A stretch of 64,000 nucleotides of DNA. Source: Oscillospiraceae bacterium (GTDB taxonomy: Bacteria; Bacillota; Clostridia; Oscillospirales; CAG-382). The position numbers were made by a program, and so were the translations under genes. The notes beneath the pieces are model-generated. The model was not told the origin of the DNA and ran no database searches. It worked only from the letters and a program-made list of their open reading frames with translations. The DNA lies in assembly GCA_015064485.1 (NCBI GenBank), contig SVSD01000001.1, positions 152,989-216,988 of the forward strand. Direction: 5' to 3'. This document shows positions 8,266 to 17,044 of the stretch, piece by piece (the stretch's first letter is position 1; each line of letters starts with the position of its first letter).

Positions 8266-9072
8266 TCAAAATTCAACTGCTGCAACGCTTGTATAAATAA
8301 GGTCAGGTTTTTCTTCATCCGACGCATTATTTACCATTTCCTCTGTAGTTTCGCCCGACATAACAAGCAAAGAGAGCATACCGTTCTTCTTGCCGAGGGC
8401 AATATCTGTATAAAGTCTGTCGCCTACCATAACAGCATAACTTCTGTCGATGCCCGAAATTGTTTCTATCATTTCAACAGTTTCGGCATAAGGCTTTCCG
8501 AAGTATCGCGGTTCGACGCCTGTTGAAAGGGTTACCGCACCGCAGATAGCACCGCTGTCGGGAATATATCCGTCCTCGGTAGGACAATTGATATCGGGGT
8601 GTGTAGAAAAGAACTTTGCGCCGTTTCGGATCAAAGTACAAGCCTTTTCAAGCTTTTCGTATGTAAGAGTAAGATCAAAGCTTACAACAACGATATCTGA
8701 ATTTTCGGAAAGCTCTATTCCCGCTTCGGTAAAGCTTTTTTCGAGTGCCGGTGTGCCCACAAGATATACGGGTTTGCCGGGGTAATACTTTTTAAGATAA
8801 GCGATCGTTACATCACCCGAGGTTACGATCATTTCCCTTTCACAAGGAAAACCGAGAGAGTTGAGTTTTTTTACATAGTCTTCGGGGTTGCGGGAAGCAT
8901 TATTTGTAAAATACATAAGCTTTCTGCCTGATTTTACTATTCTTTCGCAAAAATCGATTGCGCCGTCGATAGGTTTTTTACCGAGATAAATCGTTCCGTC
9001 CATATCAAGCACAAACAGCTTTGTGTTATAAAGCGCCTCAAGCTTTTCAGGCGAATTTACAAAGTTTTCCAT
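8266..9072 (-). CDS. HAD-superfamily IIA phosphatase (NagD-like)
   Basis: The 268-residue protein has the HAD nucleophile motif DMDGTIYLG with Asp23 and Asp25, motif II in YFTNNASRN, and the C-terminal motif VMVGDRLYTDIALGKKNGM. The C2-type cap between them marks the NagD/AraL group, which dephosphorylates sugar phosphates, nucleotides or glycolate-type metabolites. The substrate cannot be read from sequence. It starts 35 bases after ribU with no terminator between, so it may also be under the FMN riboswitch, and a role near flavin metabolism is possible but unproven. A TATAAT-like hexamer close to the start could give it some independent expression. Confidence 0.88.
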   Translation of the reverse strand: MENFVNSPEKLEALYNTKLFVLDMDGTIYLGKKPIDGAIDFCERIVKSGRKLMYFTNNASRNPEDYVKKLNSLGFPCEREMIVTSGDVTIAYLKKYYPGKPVYLVGTPALEKSFTEAGIELSENSDIVVVSFDLTLTYEKLEKACTLIRNGAKFFSTHPDINCPTEDGYIPDSGAICGAVTLSTGVEPRYFGKPYAETVEMIETISGIDRSYAVMVGDRLYTDIALGKKNGMLSLLVMSGETTEEMVNNASDEEKPDLIYTSVAAVEF

Positions 9073-9107
9073 ATTAAGTCCTCTATTATAAATTTTAATT
9101 GTTTTCG

Positions 9108-9686
9108 TTATTTAAATCCAAAAAGATGCTTTTTCATATACGGTGAAATACCTCTGTAAAGAAGGTAAAATACGACTGCTTGAATTGAACTTTTTATAAG
9201 ATTAAAAGGCATAATCCAAACTGCTACGAAACGCATCATCTCAATGTTATCACTCCAGCCCATAATATGAGCAAAAGCAGGCAGTACCAAAAAATAATTT
9301 GAAAGCATTGCAGTAAATGTAACCGTAATTACAGCAATCGGAAGCACTATAAAAAGTTTTTTCTTCATATCGGTGTTACCAAATGTGTAATGGGATAAAA
9401 TTCCAACAACAAGTGAAAAAACAGTGCCGAGGATAAGATTTGAAAGTTCCCCGATCGCAAATGTTTGTGTAAACAGTACATGGAAAAGGTTTTTCACAAG
9501 AACAACAACAATTCCGGCAAAAGGATTTACAGTAACTGCTGCAAGAAGAGCGGGAACATCAGAAAAATCCACATCAAGAAAATTTGCAGGCGGCGGAAAT
9601 ATGGGGAAATGCGGAAAAAACATCAAAACAGACGATACCGCTGCGAATATCCCGAGATATACTAATTTTTTGGTATTGATTTTCAT
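9108..9686 (-). CDS. ribU: Riboflavin ECF transporter substrate-binding subunit
   Basis: RibU is the membrane S component that binds riboflavin and works with shared EcfA, EcfA' and EcfT subunits encoded elsewhere. The start ATG 9686 has GGAGT upstream and gives 192 residues with five or six membrane segments. The stretch FLDVDFSDVPALLA followed by NPFAGIVVVLVKNLFHVLF is typical of RibU. A longer frame reaching 9872 is rejected because it runs through the riboswitch. The FMN riboswitch in the leader strongly supports riboflavin as the substrate. Confidence 0.92.
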   Translation of the reverse strand: MKINTKKLVYLGIFAAVSSVLMFFPHFPIFPPPANFLDVDFSDVPALLAAVTVNPFAGIVVVLVKNLFHVLFTQTFAIGELSNLILGTVFSLVVGILSHYTFGNTDMKKKLFIVLPIAVITVTFTAMLSNYFLVLPAFAHIMGWSDNIEMMRFVAVWIMPFNLIKSSIQAVVFYLLYRGISPYMKKHLFGFK

Positions 9687-9741
9687 AACAAACACTCCTT
9701 TAAATAAAACGGTGCTTGTTTCTTCTTTCATAAATTGCTCA

Positions 9742-9778
9742 AAGAAAAAATAAAGCCCGAAACCCAAAGTTCCAAGGC
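9742..9778 (-). terminator. Candidate FMN-controlled terminator before ribU
   Basis: An imperfect stem at 9755-9778 (GCCT and AAC pairing with GTT and GGGC across an internal loop) precedes a U-rich run. A competing hairpin at 9789-9824, CAATATT with AATATTG, sits just upstream and could be part of the switch. The stem is weak, so the expression platform is uncertain. Confidence 0.45.
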
Positions 9779-9829
9779 AAAAACGGTTCAATATTACAAG
9801 TAAACTTTTGGATCTTGAATATTGCGTTT

Positions 9830-9960
9830 TTCTATCTTTATCCAGACTTGACTGTCGGCTTCGGAATTGCAATTTTTATTGCTCACCGAATCGGCGGCGA
9901 AATTCGCCGTTGTCGGGCTATACCGTCGGTGGGGAAACGATCCCCGCCTCGAAAGAAAAA
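9830..9960 (-). promoter_or_regulatory. FMN riboswitch (RFN element)
   Basis: On the minus strand the leader carries the RFN core in order: TTTCGAGGCGGGGATCG, CCCCACCGACGGTATAGCCC, then GGTGAGCAAT, AATTCCGAAGCCGACAGTC and AAGTCTGGATAAAGA. These are the conserved joining segments of FMN aptamers. It precedes ribU, and FMN should lower expression of riboflavin uptake. Confidence 0.94.
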
Positions 9961-9997
9961 ACATATATAGTATTTATGATATTTATATATAAATTAT

Positions 9998-10032
9998 TAA
10001 AAAAACGGGATGTGCGACAGGCGCACATCCCG
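9998..10032 (-). terminator. Terminator after tuf
   Basis: An 11-bp perfect GC-rich stem (CGGGATGTGCG, 10006-10032 with a 5-base loop) is followed on the minus strand by seven U. It ends the str operon. Confidence 0.95.
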
Positions 10033-10054
10033 AAAAGTATCAATTAATCAAAAA

Positions 10055-11257
10055 TTATTTGATAACTTCGATAACAACGCCGGAACCAACAGTTCTGCCG
10101 CCTTCACGGATAGCGAAACGAAGACCCTTTTCCATAGCGATAGGAGCGATGAGTTCAACGTTCATATCAACGTTGTCACCGGGGTTGCACATTTCAACGC
10201 CGTCGGGGAGAGTGATGATACCAGTAACATCAGTTGTTCTGAAGTAGAACTGAGGTCTGTAGTTGGAGAAGAAGGGCTTATGACGGCCGCCTTCTTTTTC
10301 TGTAAGAACATAAACCTGACCTACGAACTGAGTGTGAGGCGTGATAGAACCGGGCTTAGCAAGAACCTGACCTCTTTCGATTTCGTTCTTAGCAATACCG
10401 CGGAGAAGAGCACCGATGTTGTCACCAGCTTCAGCGTAGTCCATCATCTTGTGGAACATTTCGATACCAGTGATTGTTGTCTTCTTAGCTTCTGCAGCAA
10501 GACCAACGATTTCGATTTCGTCAGCCATCTTTACCTGACCTCTTTCAACTCTACCAGTTGCAACTGTACCACGGCCGGAGATAGAGAATACATCTTCGAC
10601 AGGCATAAGGAAGGGCTGGTCAGCAGCACGGTCGGGAGTAGGAATGTAGCTATCTACAGCTTCCATGAGTTCAAGGATAGGAGCGTAAGCGGGATCAGCG
10701 ATGTCGTTACCAGCATCGAGAGCAGCTCTTGCAGAACCGCGAACGATCGGAATATCGTCACCGGGGAAATCGTAGGAAGAGAGAAGGTCTCTTGTTTCCA
10801 TTTCAACGAGGTCGAGAAGTTCGTCGTCATCAACGAGGTCGCACTTGTTGAGGAATACTACGAGAGCGGGGATACCAACCTGACGGCCGAGAAGGATGTG
10901 TTCACGAGTCTGAGCCATAGGTCCGTCTGTACCAGCAACAACGAGGATAGCGCCGTCCATCTGAGCAGCACCAGTGATCATGTTCTTAACATAGTCAGCG
11001 TGGCCGGGGCAGTCAACGTGCGCATAGTGGCGGTTAGCTGTTTCGTATTCAACATGACGAGTGTTGATCGTGATACCTCTTGCTCTTTCTTCGGGAGCGT
11101 TGTCGATCTGGTCGTATGCCATGAATTCGTTAGCACCGTTCTGAATAGAGAGAGTCTTTGTGATAGCAGCTGTAAGAGTTGTCTTACCGTGGTCAACGTG
11201 ACCGATAGTACCAATGTTAACGTGGGGCTTGCTTCTTTCAAATTTTGCCTTTGCCAT
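10055..11257 (-). CDS. tuf: Translation elongation factor Tu
   Basis: EF-Tu carries aminoacyl-tRNA to the ribosome as a GTP complex. The start ATG 11257 ([14 protein letters not shown]) follows AAGGAGG and gives 400 residues. The P-loop GHVDHGKT is at 19-26, the effector region contains RGITI, and DCPGHADY and NKCD complete the G domain; the two beta-barrel domains follow. It is the last gene of the str operon but also has its own consensus promoter at 11340-11368. Codon use is strongly biased, as expected for a very highly expressed gene, which creates long spurious reading frames on the opposite strand. Confidence 0.99.
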   Translation of the reverse strand: MAKAKFERSKPHVNIGTIGHVDHGKTTLTAAITKTLSIQNGANEFMAYDQIDNAPEERARGITINTRHVEYETANRHYAHVDCPGHADYVKNMITGAAQMDGAILVVAGTDGPMAQTREHILLGRQVGIPALVVFLNKCDLVDDDELLDLVEMETRDLLSSYDFPGDDIPIVRGSARAALDAGNDIADPAYAPILELMEAVDSYIPTPDRAADQPFLMPVEDVFSISGRGTVATGRVERGQVKMADEIEIVGLAAEAKKTTITGIEMFHKMMDYAEAGDNIGALLRGIAKNEIERGQVLAKPGSITPHTQFVGQVYVLTEKEGGRHKPFFSNYRPQFYFRTTDVTGIITLPDGVEMCNPGDNVDMNVELIAPIAMEKGLRFAIREGGRTVGSGVVIEVIK

Positions 11258-11285
11258 TGTTTTGGCCTCCTTTTTATTTAGTAGT

Positions 11286-11310
11286 CCGTAATGCTGATGT
11301 CGCACTACGG
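11286..11310 (-). other. Hairpin in the tuf leader
   Basis: CCGTAGTGC pairs with GCATTACGG around a 7-base loop, one G-U pair included. It lies between the tuf promoter and the ribosome binding site. It could stabilise the mRNA, but no function can be read from it. Confidence 0.6.
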
Positions 11311-11339
11311 TTGCCTTTCGGCATTAAATGCTAATAATA

Positions 11340-11368
11340 ATTATAATATAGACAACCGAAAGTGTCAA
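11340..11368 (-). promoter_or_regulatory. Separate promoter of tuf
   Basis: Perfect TTGACA (11363-11368) and TATAAT (11340-11345) are spaced by 17 bases in the fusA-tuf gap. tuf can thus be transcribed apart from the rest of the str operon. Confidence 0.92.
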
Positions 11369-11397
11369 TATATAATTGAATTTTTTTACAGAATGTT

Positions 11398-11478
11398 GAA
11401 AATTTTACAACAAAGCCTTGCTTGCTCCGAAAAAATCTGTCAAAATACGACTTTTCGGAGAAGCAAAGTAAAATTTTC
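11398..11478. repeat. Large imperfect inverted repeat between fusA and tuf
   Basis: Outer arms GAAAATTTTAC and GTAAAATTTTC (11 bp, perfect) enclose a second arm pair containing CTCCGAAAA and TTTTCGGAG, about 81 bases in all. It begins just after the fusA stop, so it may be a long terminator or mRNA 3'-end structure for fusA, with tuf re-initiated at its own promoter. Confidence 0.7.
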
Positions 11479-11483
11479 AATAA

Positions 11484-13574
11484 TTAGTTGGACTTACCGC
11501 GCTTTGTGATGATTTCATCAGAAATGTTCTTAGGTACTTCCATATACTTGCTGGGTTCCATTACATAGGTACCACGGCCCTGTGTCTTGGAACGAAGGTC
11601 GGTAGCGTAACCGAACATATTGGAAAGCGGAACGAAAGAACGAATCTGCTGACCACCTGCGATGGGGTCCATACCTTCGATCTGACCACGGCGGGAGTTG
11701 ATATCACCGATAACATCGCCCATGTAGTCATCAGGAACAACTACAACAACCTTCATGATAGGTTCTGTAAGAACGGAGTGAGCCTTGCGGAGAGCTTCCT
11801 TGATAGCCATAGAACCTGCCATCTTAAATGCCATTTCCGAAGAGTCAACTTCGTGGTAAGAACCGTCGTAAAGGTTAACCTTTACATCAACAACAGGGTA
11901 GCCTGCGAGAACACCCGACTGGAGTGCGCCCTGGATACCTGCGTCAACTGCGGGGATGTATTCCTTAGGAATAGCACCGCCGACAACGGTATTTTCGAAT
12001 GTGTATCCTGCACCGGGCTCGTTGGGTTCAACCTTGATCTTAACATGACCATACTGACCCTTACCACCGGACTGACGAGCATATTTCATATCAACATCAG
12101 CTGTGCCCTTGATGGTTTCTCTGTAAGCAACCTGAGGAGCGCCTACATTTGCTTCAACCTTGAATTCACGAAGAAGTCTGTCAACGATAACTTCGAGGTG
12201 AAGCTCACCCATACCGGCGATGATGGTCTGACCTGTTTCTTCATCAGAATAGGTACGGAATGTGGGGTCTTCTTCTGCGAGCTTAGAAAGCGCAATACCC
12301 ATCTTTTCCTGACCTGCCTTGGTCTTGGGTTCGATAGCAACACGGATAACGGGTTCCGGGAATTCCATAGATTCAAGAATGATCTGATGGCTTTCATCAC
12401 AGAGTGTATCACCTGTTGTTGTATTCTTGATACCAATGATACCTGCGATATCGCCTGAATAAAGTTCATCAATGTCGCTTCTTTCATTAGCATGCATCAT
12501 AACGATACGGCCGAATCTTTCACGAGCCTTCTTTGTAGGATTGTAAACTGTTTCGCCGGACTTGATATGACCCGAGTATACACGGATAAAGCAAAGACGG
12601 CCTACAAAGGGGTCTGTCATGATCTTGAACGCAAGAGCGGAGAAAGGTTCTTCATCAGAGCTTTCGCGCTTGTCGATTTCGCCCTCGTCTTCTCTGCCGG
12701 GGATAAAGCCCTTGATAGCAGGAACATCAGTAGGTGCGGGCATATAATCAACGATAGCGTCAAGAAGCTTCTGAACGCCCTTGTTCTTATAGGAAGTACC
12801 GCAGCATACGGGAACCATTGTGTTAGCAATAGTAGATCTGCGGATAGCTGCCTTCATTTCATCGATGGAGAATTCTTCTCCGCCGAGGTACTTTTCAAGC
12901 AATGCTTCATCAGATTCAGCGATGTGTTCGATAAGTTCAGCTCTGTACTGTTCAGCCTTTTCCTGCATATCTGCGGGAATGTCTGTTTCTTCGATCTGAA
13001 CACCGATATCATCCTTGTAAATAAACGCCTTCATTTCGAGAAGGTCGATGATGCCGCAGAACTTTTCTTCGGCACCGATGGGGAGCTGAAGCGGAACAGC
13101 GTTAGCCTTAAGGCGATCGCGGATCATTCCGACAACTCTGTAGAAGTCAGCGCCCATGATGTCCATCTTATTGATGTAGCACATACGCGGTACGCCGTAC
13201 TTGTCTGCCTGACGCCAAACAGTTTCAGACTGGGGCTCAACGCCGCCTTTAGCACAAAGAACTGTTACGGAACCGTCAAGTACACGAAGCGAACGTTCAA
13301 CTTCAACGGTAAAGTCAACGTGACCGGGAGTATCGATGATGTTGATACGGTTGCCCTTCCAATAGCAGGTTGTAGCAGCAGAAGTGATTGTAATACCTCT
13401 CTCCTGTTCCTGTTCCATCCAGTCCATTGTAGCACCGCCATCATGAGTTTCACCCATTTTGTGTGTCTTACCGGTGTAGTAAAGGATTCGTTCGGTAGTA
13501 GTAGTCTTACCCGCATCGATATGCGCCATGATACCGATGTTACGAGTCAATTCAAGCGGATATTGTCTTGCCAT
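11484..13574 (-). CDS. fusA: Translation elongation factor G
   Basis: EF-G drives translocation of tRNA and mRNA on the ribosome using GTP. The 696 residues are the standard length. The P-loop AHIDAGKT is at 17-24, RGITITSAA and DTPGHVDF follow, and NKMD completes the G domain; domains II-V continue to a full C-terminus. The start ATG 13574 has an AAGGAG site about 13 bases upstream, a little distant. A strong hairpin (13606-13633) lies in the short gap after rpsG. A fusB-like variant is unlikely given the str-operon position. Confidence 0.99.
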   Translation of the reverse strand: MARQYPLELTRNIGIMAHIDAGKTTTTERILYYTGKTHKMGETHDGGATMDWMEQEQERGITITSAATTCYWKGNRINIIDTPGHVDFTVEVERSLRVLDGSVTVLCAKGGVEPQSETVWRQADKYGVPRMCYINKMDIMGADFYRVVGMIRDRLKANAVPLQLPIGAEEKFCGIIDLLEMKAFIYKDDIGVQIEETDIPADMQEKAEQYRAELIEHIAESDEALLEKYLGGEEFSIDEMKAAIRRSTIANTMVPVCCGTSYKNKGVQKLLDAIVDYMPAPTDVPAIKGFIPGREDEGEIDKRESSDEEPFSALAFKIMTDPFVGRLCFIRVYSGHIKSGETVYNPTKKARERFGRIVMMHANERSDIDELYSGDIAGIIGIKNTTTGDTLCDESHQIILESMEFPEPVIRVAIEPKTKAGQEKMGIALSKLAEEDPTFRTYSDEETGQTIIAGMGELHLEVIVDRLLREFKVEANVGAPQVAYRETIKGTADVDMKYARQSGGKGQYGHVKIKVEPNEPGAGYTFENTVVGGAIPKEYIPAVDAGIQGALQSGVLAGYPVVDVKVNLYDGSYHEVDSSEMAFKMAGSMAIKEALRKAHSVLTEPIMKVVVVVPDDYMGDVIGDINSRRGQIEGMDPIAGGQQIRSFVPLSNMFGYATDLRSKTQGRGTYVMEPSKYMEVPKNISDEIITKRGKSN

Positions 13575-13605
13575 TGTGACTTTTTACTCCTTTAATTTAT
13601 AGACG

Positions 13606-13633
13606 GCATACAGCGGAAGGATCCGCTGTATGC
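13606..13633 (-). other. Strong hairpin between rpsG and fusA
   Basis: A perfect 12-bp stem (GCATACAGCGGA) with a 4-base loop sits in the intercistronic gap and has no U run after it, so it is not a classical terminator. It may be an mRNA-processing or stability element that adjusts the ratio of the flanking proteins. Confidence 0.7.
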
Positions 13634-13654
13634 GATTTAAAGCATAATAACAGA

Positions 13655-14122
13655 TTAATATCTGTAATGAGCAAACGCCTTGTTTGCTTCTGCCATCTTG
13701 TGTGTATCTTCGCGCTTCTTAACAGAAGAACCTACTCCGTTAACAGCATCCATGATCTCGTTTGCGAGTCTTTCTGCCATCTTTCTTTCGCTTCTTGCGC
13801 GAGAATAAGTTGTAAGCCATCTGAGACCGAGTGTCTGTCTTCTTTCAGGTCTTACTTCGATCGGCACCTGGTAGGTAGAACCGCCGACACGACGAGCCTT
13901 AACTTCAAGAACGGGCATGATGTTTTCCATAGCTTTCTGGAAAGCTTCAAGGGGATCCTGGCCCTTTTCCTTAATGATATCAAAAGCGTCGTAAACTATT
14001 TTCTGAGCTACACCCTTCTTACCGTCATACATGATATTGTTGATAAGCTTTGTTACAAGCTTAGAATTGTAGAGCGGATCCGGGAGTACATCTCTCTTTG
14101 GTACAGAACCTCTTCTTGGCAC
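13655..14122 (-). CDS. rpsG: 30S ribosomal protein S7
   Basis: S7 nucleates assembly of the 30S head and contacts the exit-site tRNA. I choose a GTG start at 14122: the protein then begins [16 protein letters not shown], matching the family's MPRRG, gives 155 residues, and has GGAGG 8 bases upstream. An ATG six codons earlier (14140) lies upstream of that binding site and adds residues not found in S7. The motifs [23 protein letters not shown] and [14 protein letters not shown] are canonical. It lies 190 bases downstream of rpsL in the str operon. Confidence 0.97.
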   Translation of the reverse strand: MPRRGSVPKRDVLPDPLYNSKLVTKLINNIMYDGKKGVAQKIVYDAFDIIKEKGQDPLEAFQKAMENIMPVLEVKARRVGGSTYQVPIEVRPERRQTLGLRWLTTYSRARSERKMAERLANEIMDAVNGVGSSVKKREDTHKMAEANKAFAHYRY

Positions 14123-14313
14123 TATACTTCCCTCCTTCATATAATAGATGAATTCATAGGTACTCGAAATTTTTCATAATGAATGAATACCTTCCGTAAG
14201 CACTTTGGAAGAGACGCATAATTTATAAAAATGTGCGGTCATAATCCAAAATACTAACCTTGTCCGCATTATGCGGAACAAATCAGCCTACAGGCTAAAG
14301 AAAAACTTGCGAA

Positions 14314-14733
14314 TTACTTAGCAGCCTTTTCTCTCTTAGCACCGTACTTAGAACGGGACTGATTTCTCTTTGCAACGCCCTGTGTATCGAGAGTACCACG
14401 AATGATGTGATAACGAACACCGGGGAGGTCCTTTACTCTACCGCCGCGGATAAGAACAACGCTATGTTCCTGAAGATTGTGTCCGATACCGGGAATGTAA
14501 GATGTAACTTCAATTCCGTTGGTAAGACGAACTCTCGCGATTTTACGAAGAGCAGAGTTAGGCTTCTTAGGAGTCTTTGTAGAAACCTTTGTACAAACGC
14601 CTCTCTTTTGGGGAGAACTTGCATCTGTAGCAACCTTCTTAAGGGAGTTTACACCCTTCTGAAGTGCAGGAGACTTAGACTTGTAAGTTACCTGTTCGCG
14701 TCCTTTTCTGACTAACTGGTTAAATGTTGGCAT
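14314..14733 (-). CDS. rpsL: 30S ribosomal protein S12
   Basis: S12 lines the decoding centre and is the streptomycin target. The start ATG 14733 ([13 protein letters not shown]) follows GAGGAGG and gives 139 residues. The decoding loop [11 protein letters not shown] and the segment [12 protein letters not shown] both keep the lysines whose change gives streptomycin resistance, so the allele looks wild type. It is the first gene of the str operon behind the promoter at 14846-14874. The 190-base gap to rpsG holds two small palindromes (AGCCTGTAGGCT and TCCGCATAATGCGGA) of unknown role. Confidence 0.98.
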   Translation of the reverse strand: MPTFNQLVRKGREQVTYKSKSPALQKGVNSLKKVATDASSPQKRGVCTKVSTKTPKKPNSALRKIARVRLTNGIEVTSYIPGIGHNLQEHSVVLIRGGRVKDLPGVRYHIIRGTLDTQGVAKRNQSRSKYGAKREKAAK

Positions 14734-14845
14734 ACCGCACCTCCTCTTTTTAGTATTAAAATGTTTGAAAATTGCACGAAACACGGGGGTTTACGCTACA
14801 CTCTTGCGCAATAAGCCATATTTCTCACATTAATCAACATCAAAC

Positions 14846-14874
14846 ATTATACTGCAAACAACTTGAAATGTCAA
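14846..14874 (-). promoter_or_regulatory. str operon promoter
   Basis: Perfect TTGACA (14869-14874) and TATAAT (14846-14851) are spaced by 17 bases, giving a leader of about 105 bases before rpsL. The remaining 150 bases up to 15027 are AT-rich and I see nothing in them. Confidence 0.92.
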
Positions 14875-15026
14875 CACTTTTTTCTCTTTTTGGCAAAAAT
14901 GATTATTTATGCATTTTGCTGTATATTTTGCTGATATTTTGGTCATTATGCAGAAAAATATTCGTTTTTTACAAATTTATTTATATTCTCCGCTCCTGCA
15001 AAAGTTCAATCTTGAAATTCGTTTCA

Positions 15027-15061
15027 GAAAAAAGAAGCAAGATCACAAAAACCTTGCTTCT
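15027..15061 (-). terminator. Terminator after the XRE-type gene
   Basis: AGAAGCAAG pairs with CTTGCTTCT across an 11-base loop and is followed on the minus strand by a run of U. It separates this gene from the str promoter. Confidence 0.85.
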
Positions 15062-15085
15062 GTCAAATATACAAACAATCTGATT

Positions 15086-15697
15086 TTATTCTTTGCTTAA
15101 CACTTTTTTCTGCCAGGATCTTTTTCCGCATTTGGGACATTTCATTTTTCTGGTTCTTCCTATATGCGGTGCAAGATTCACAGCCTTATATGTTGGCACA
15201 TATCTGTGTTTACAGTATTTACATTCGTAATATCCTGCTATCTGTTCAATTCTGACAGCAAAGCATATACCTGCAAATGCCGGAACAAATCCGGATAAGA
15301 CAAGAACTGTTCTTTGCCATTCTTCCATCGGAAGCAATACTCCGATGACTATCGGTACAAATAAAACGATCAGGGAAAGGATCCCGATTACCCATTCAAA
15401 CAGCAGCAGCCTTCTGTCGCTTTCTTCTTTTTCTTTTATCATTTCAATAAGCTTGTTTTCTATCTCTTTATTATAGTTTTCCGTTTGGATTACCTCCCCG
15501 CTCAACAAATCGTTTACTGTAATTTTAAGAATACTGCACAGTTCAAGCATAATGGAAGAATCGGGCAAGGATTTTCCCGTTTCCCATTTTGACACTGCGC
15601 GGTCTGTAATATTCAACTTTTCCGCCAACTGCAATTGTGTCAAATTTGCACTTTTTCTGCATTCGGCAATGAACTTTCCTGTTTTTTTCTGATCCAC
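15086..15697 (-). CDS. XRE-family regulator with membrane segments and zinc ribbon
   Basis: The 203-residue protein has an N-terminal helix-turn-helix (about 6-62; QLQLAEKLNITDRAVSKWET is the classic Cro/CI-type unit), a charged linker, two hydrophobic segments at about 102-122 and 131-150, and a C-terminal part with Cys159, Cys162, Cys187 and Cys190 that looks like a zinc ribbon. This suggests a membrane-tethered DNA-binding protein. The start is GTG 15697 with GGAGG upstream. An inverted repeat at 15753-15787 lies ahead of the gene and could be its own operator. The targets are unknown. It ends after the carbohydrate operon, but no direct link can be read. Confidence 0.85.
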   Translation of the reverse strand: MDQKKTGKFIAECRKSANLTQLQLAEKLNITDRAVSKWETGKSLPDSSIMLELCSILKITVNDLLSGEVIQTENYNKEIENKLIEMIKEKEESDRRLLLFEWVIGILSLIVLFVPIVIGVLLPMEEWQRTVLVLSGFVPAFAGICFAVRIEQIAGYYECKYCKHRYVPTYKAVNLAPHIGRTRKMKCPKCGKRSWQKKVLSKE

Positions 15698-15752
15698 AAG
15701 CCGCGCCTCCTTTCAATTGCAGTATACCTTGTTACCGGAGAAAAATACACAT

Positions 15753-15787
15753 ACTGTCGGTTGAATATCGGGCAATCCACCGACGGT
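15753..15787. promoter_or_regulatory. Inverted repeat upstream of the XRE-type gene
   Basis: ACTGTCGGT and ACCGACGGT form arms (one mismatch) around 17 bases, about 55 bases upstream of the gene and just upstream of a TATACT-like -10. It may be an operator or a leader hairpin. The rest of the gap to 15938 is AT-rich with nothing clear. Confidence 0.45.
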
Positions 15788-15937
15788 AGAGTGAAAAACA
15801 AAAAGGCTTATTTCTGACTCTTTCTATATTTATGATTATATTATAGCATATTTTTGGGATTTTTTTAATATGATTCGGAAAATATATTATTTTCTCCGCT
15901 GTTGCGGAAAATTGCTGATTTTTAAGATCTATAAAAA

Positions 15938-15965
15938 CAAAACGCCGGAAAAATCCGGCGTTTTG
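15938..15965 (-). terminator. Terminator of the carbohydrate uptake operon
   Basis: A perfect 12-bp stem (CAAAACGCCGGA) with an AAAA loop is followed on the minus strand by U-rich sequence. It closes the operon that starts near 28790. Confidence 0.93.
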
Positions 15966-15985
15966 AAACTGATATAACAGTAAAA

Positions 15986-17026
15986 TCAACCAACGATACC
16001 CGAACGCTCGATACCTTCAACAAGCGCATTCTGAGCAAAGAGGAATACAACAAACAAAGGAGCGATGACAAGCAAGCCCGCAGTATTGAGTATCGCCGAT
16101 TCATACAGAGTCTTCGCAACAGAATCTGTATTGATGGTTGTCGGGATATCGATAAGGCCGGGGAGAAGCTTGGGACCTTGCGTTGTATAGAAGAGTGTGG
16201 AATAGAATGTATCTGTCCACTGCCACGAGAAAGCAAACATAAATATTGTTACCATCATAGGCACTGTAAGAGGAAGGATGATGCGGAAATAGGTTTTGAA
16301 TATACCCGAACCGTCAACATATGCTGCCTCTTCAAGTTCATCAGGCACACCCTTATAGAACTGTCGGAAGATAAAGATATAAAGACCATTCTTGAAACCG
16401 ATACCTGTCAAAGACAAAAGGAGCATCGGCCAATGGGTATTTATCATATCAATACCGTTGGGAAGTCCCAAAAGTCCGAGAATTCCGTAAAAGTCAAAAT
16501 ATCTGAACTTCATAAACATGGAAGCCATAAGTGTTCTCTGGGGGATAACCATTGTGAGAACCACAAGTGCAAACACAAAGTTTCTTCCCTTGAACTTGAA
16601 TTTCGCAAGACCATAACCGATAATTGCAGTTATAAGTGTCTGAATAACAGCGGTAATAACAGAAAGGTATGCGGAATTTATAAGGCGTTCCAGATAATCG
16701 TTATCAAGAATGATAGCTTTATATGTATCAAGAGTAGGATAACGAGGAATCATCTTAACAGTAGGATCTACGAAATCCTGGGGGCTGAAGAAAGATGCAG
16801 ATATCTTTGTAAAGAAAGGATAGATTATGATATATGAGATACCGACAAGAAGTACAAATCTGAATATCTTCCACACAACATCCACAAGGAACTGCGGGGA
16901 GAATACACGAAGTCTGAGTCTTGCCCAGAAACCGAGTTTCTGATACTCTTTGAGCTGGTCAGCGTTGTGAACATAAAGGTTGGGGTTCACTTCGGGCTGT
17001 TTGTATTTTTTTCTGAAATTAAACAT
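15986..17026 (-). CDS. Carbohydrate ABC transporter permease (MalG type)
   Basis: This is one half of a heterodimeric sugar permease in the inner membrane. The 346 residues contain an N-terminal cytoplasmic stretch of about 50 residues and six membrane segments. The EAA loop that docks the ATPase is visible as EEAAYVDGSGIFKTYFRIILP, cut here to its core residues EAAxVDG and ILP. The MalG family is usually about 280 residues; the longer N-terminus is a feature of this copy. It is the last gene of the operon and pairs with the MalF-type gene 18 bases upstream. No ATPase gene follows, so a shared ATPase of the MsmX kind is probably used. Confidence 0.9.
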   Translation of the reverse strand: MFNFRKKYKQPEVNPNLYVHNADQLKEYQKLGFWARLRLRVFSPQFLVDVVWKIFRFVLLVGISYIIIYPFFTKISASFFSPQDFVDPTVKMIPRYPTLDTYKAIILDNDYLERLINSAYLSVITAVIQTLITAIIGYGLAKFKFKGRNFVFALVVLTMVIPQRTLMASMFMKFRYFDFYGILGLLGLPNGIDMINTHWPMLLLSLTGIGFKNGLYIFIFRQFYKGVPDELEEAAYVDGSGIFKTYFRIILPLTVPMMVTIFMFAFSWQWTDTFYSTLFYTTQGPKLLPGLIDIPTTINTDSVAKTLYESAILNTAGLLVIAPLFVVFLFAQNALVEGIERSGIVG

Positions 17027-17044
17027 TTAGATATCCTCCTTTCA

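Noticed and set aside
9687-9872. N-terminal extension of ribU
   Set aside because: It would translate through the FMN riboswitch and its platform; the internal ATG has a good ribosome site.
10010-11281. Long open frame opposite tuf (about 420 codons)
   Set aside because: It mirrors the strongly biased codons of tuf and has no binding site or recognisable protein pattern.
12492-13595. Long open frame opposite fusA
   Set aside because: Same cause: biased codon use of a highly expressed gene leaves the other strand open.
14123-14140. ATG start of rpsG six codons upstream
   Set aside because: The GTG at 14122 has the ribosome site and reproduces the canonical S7 N-terminus.
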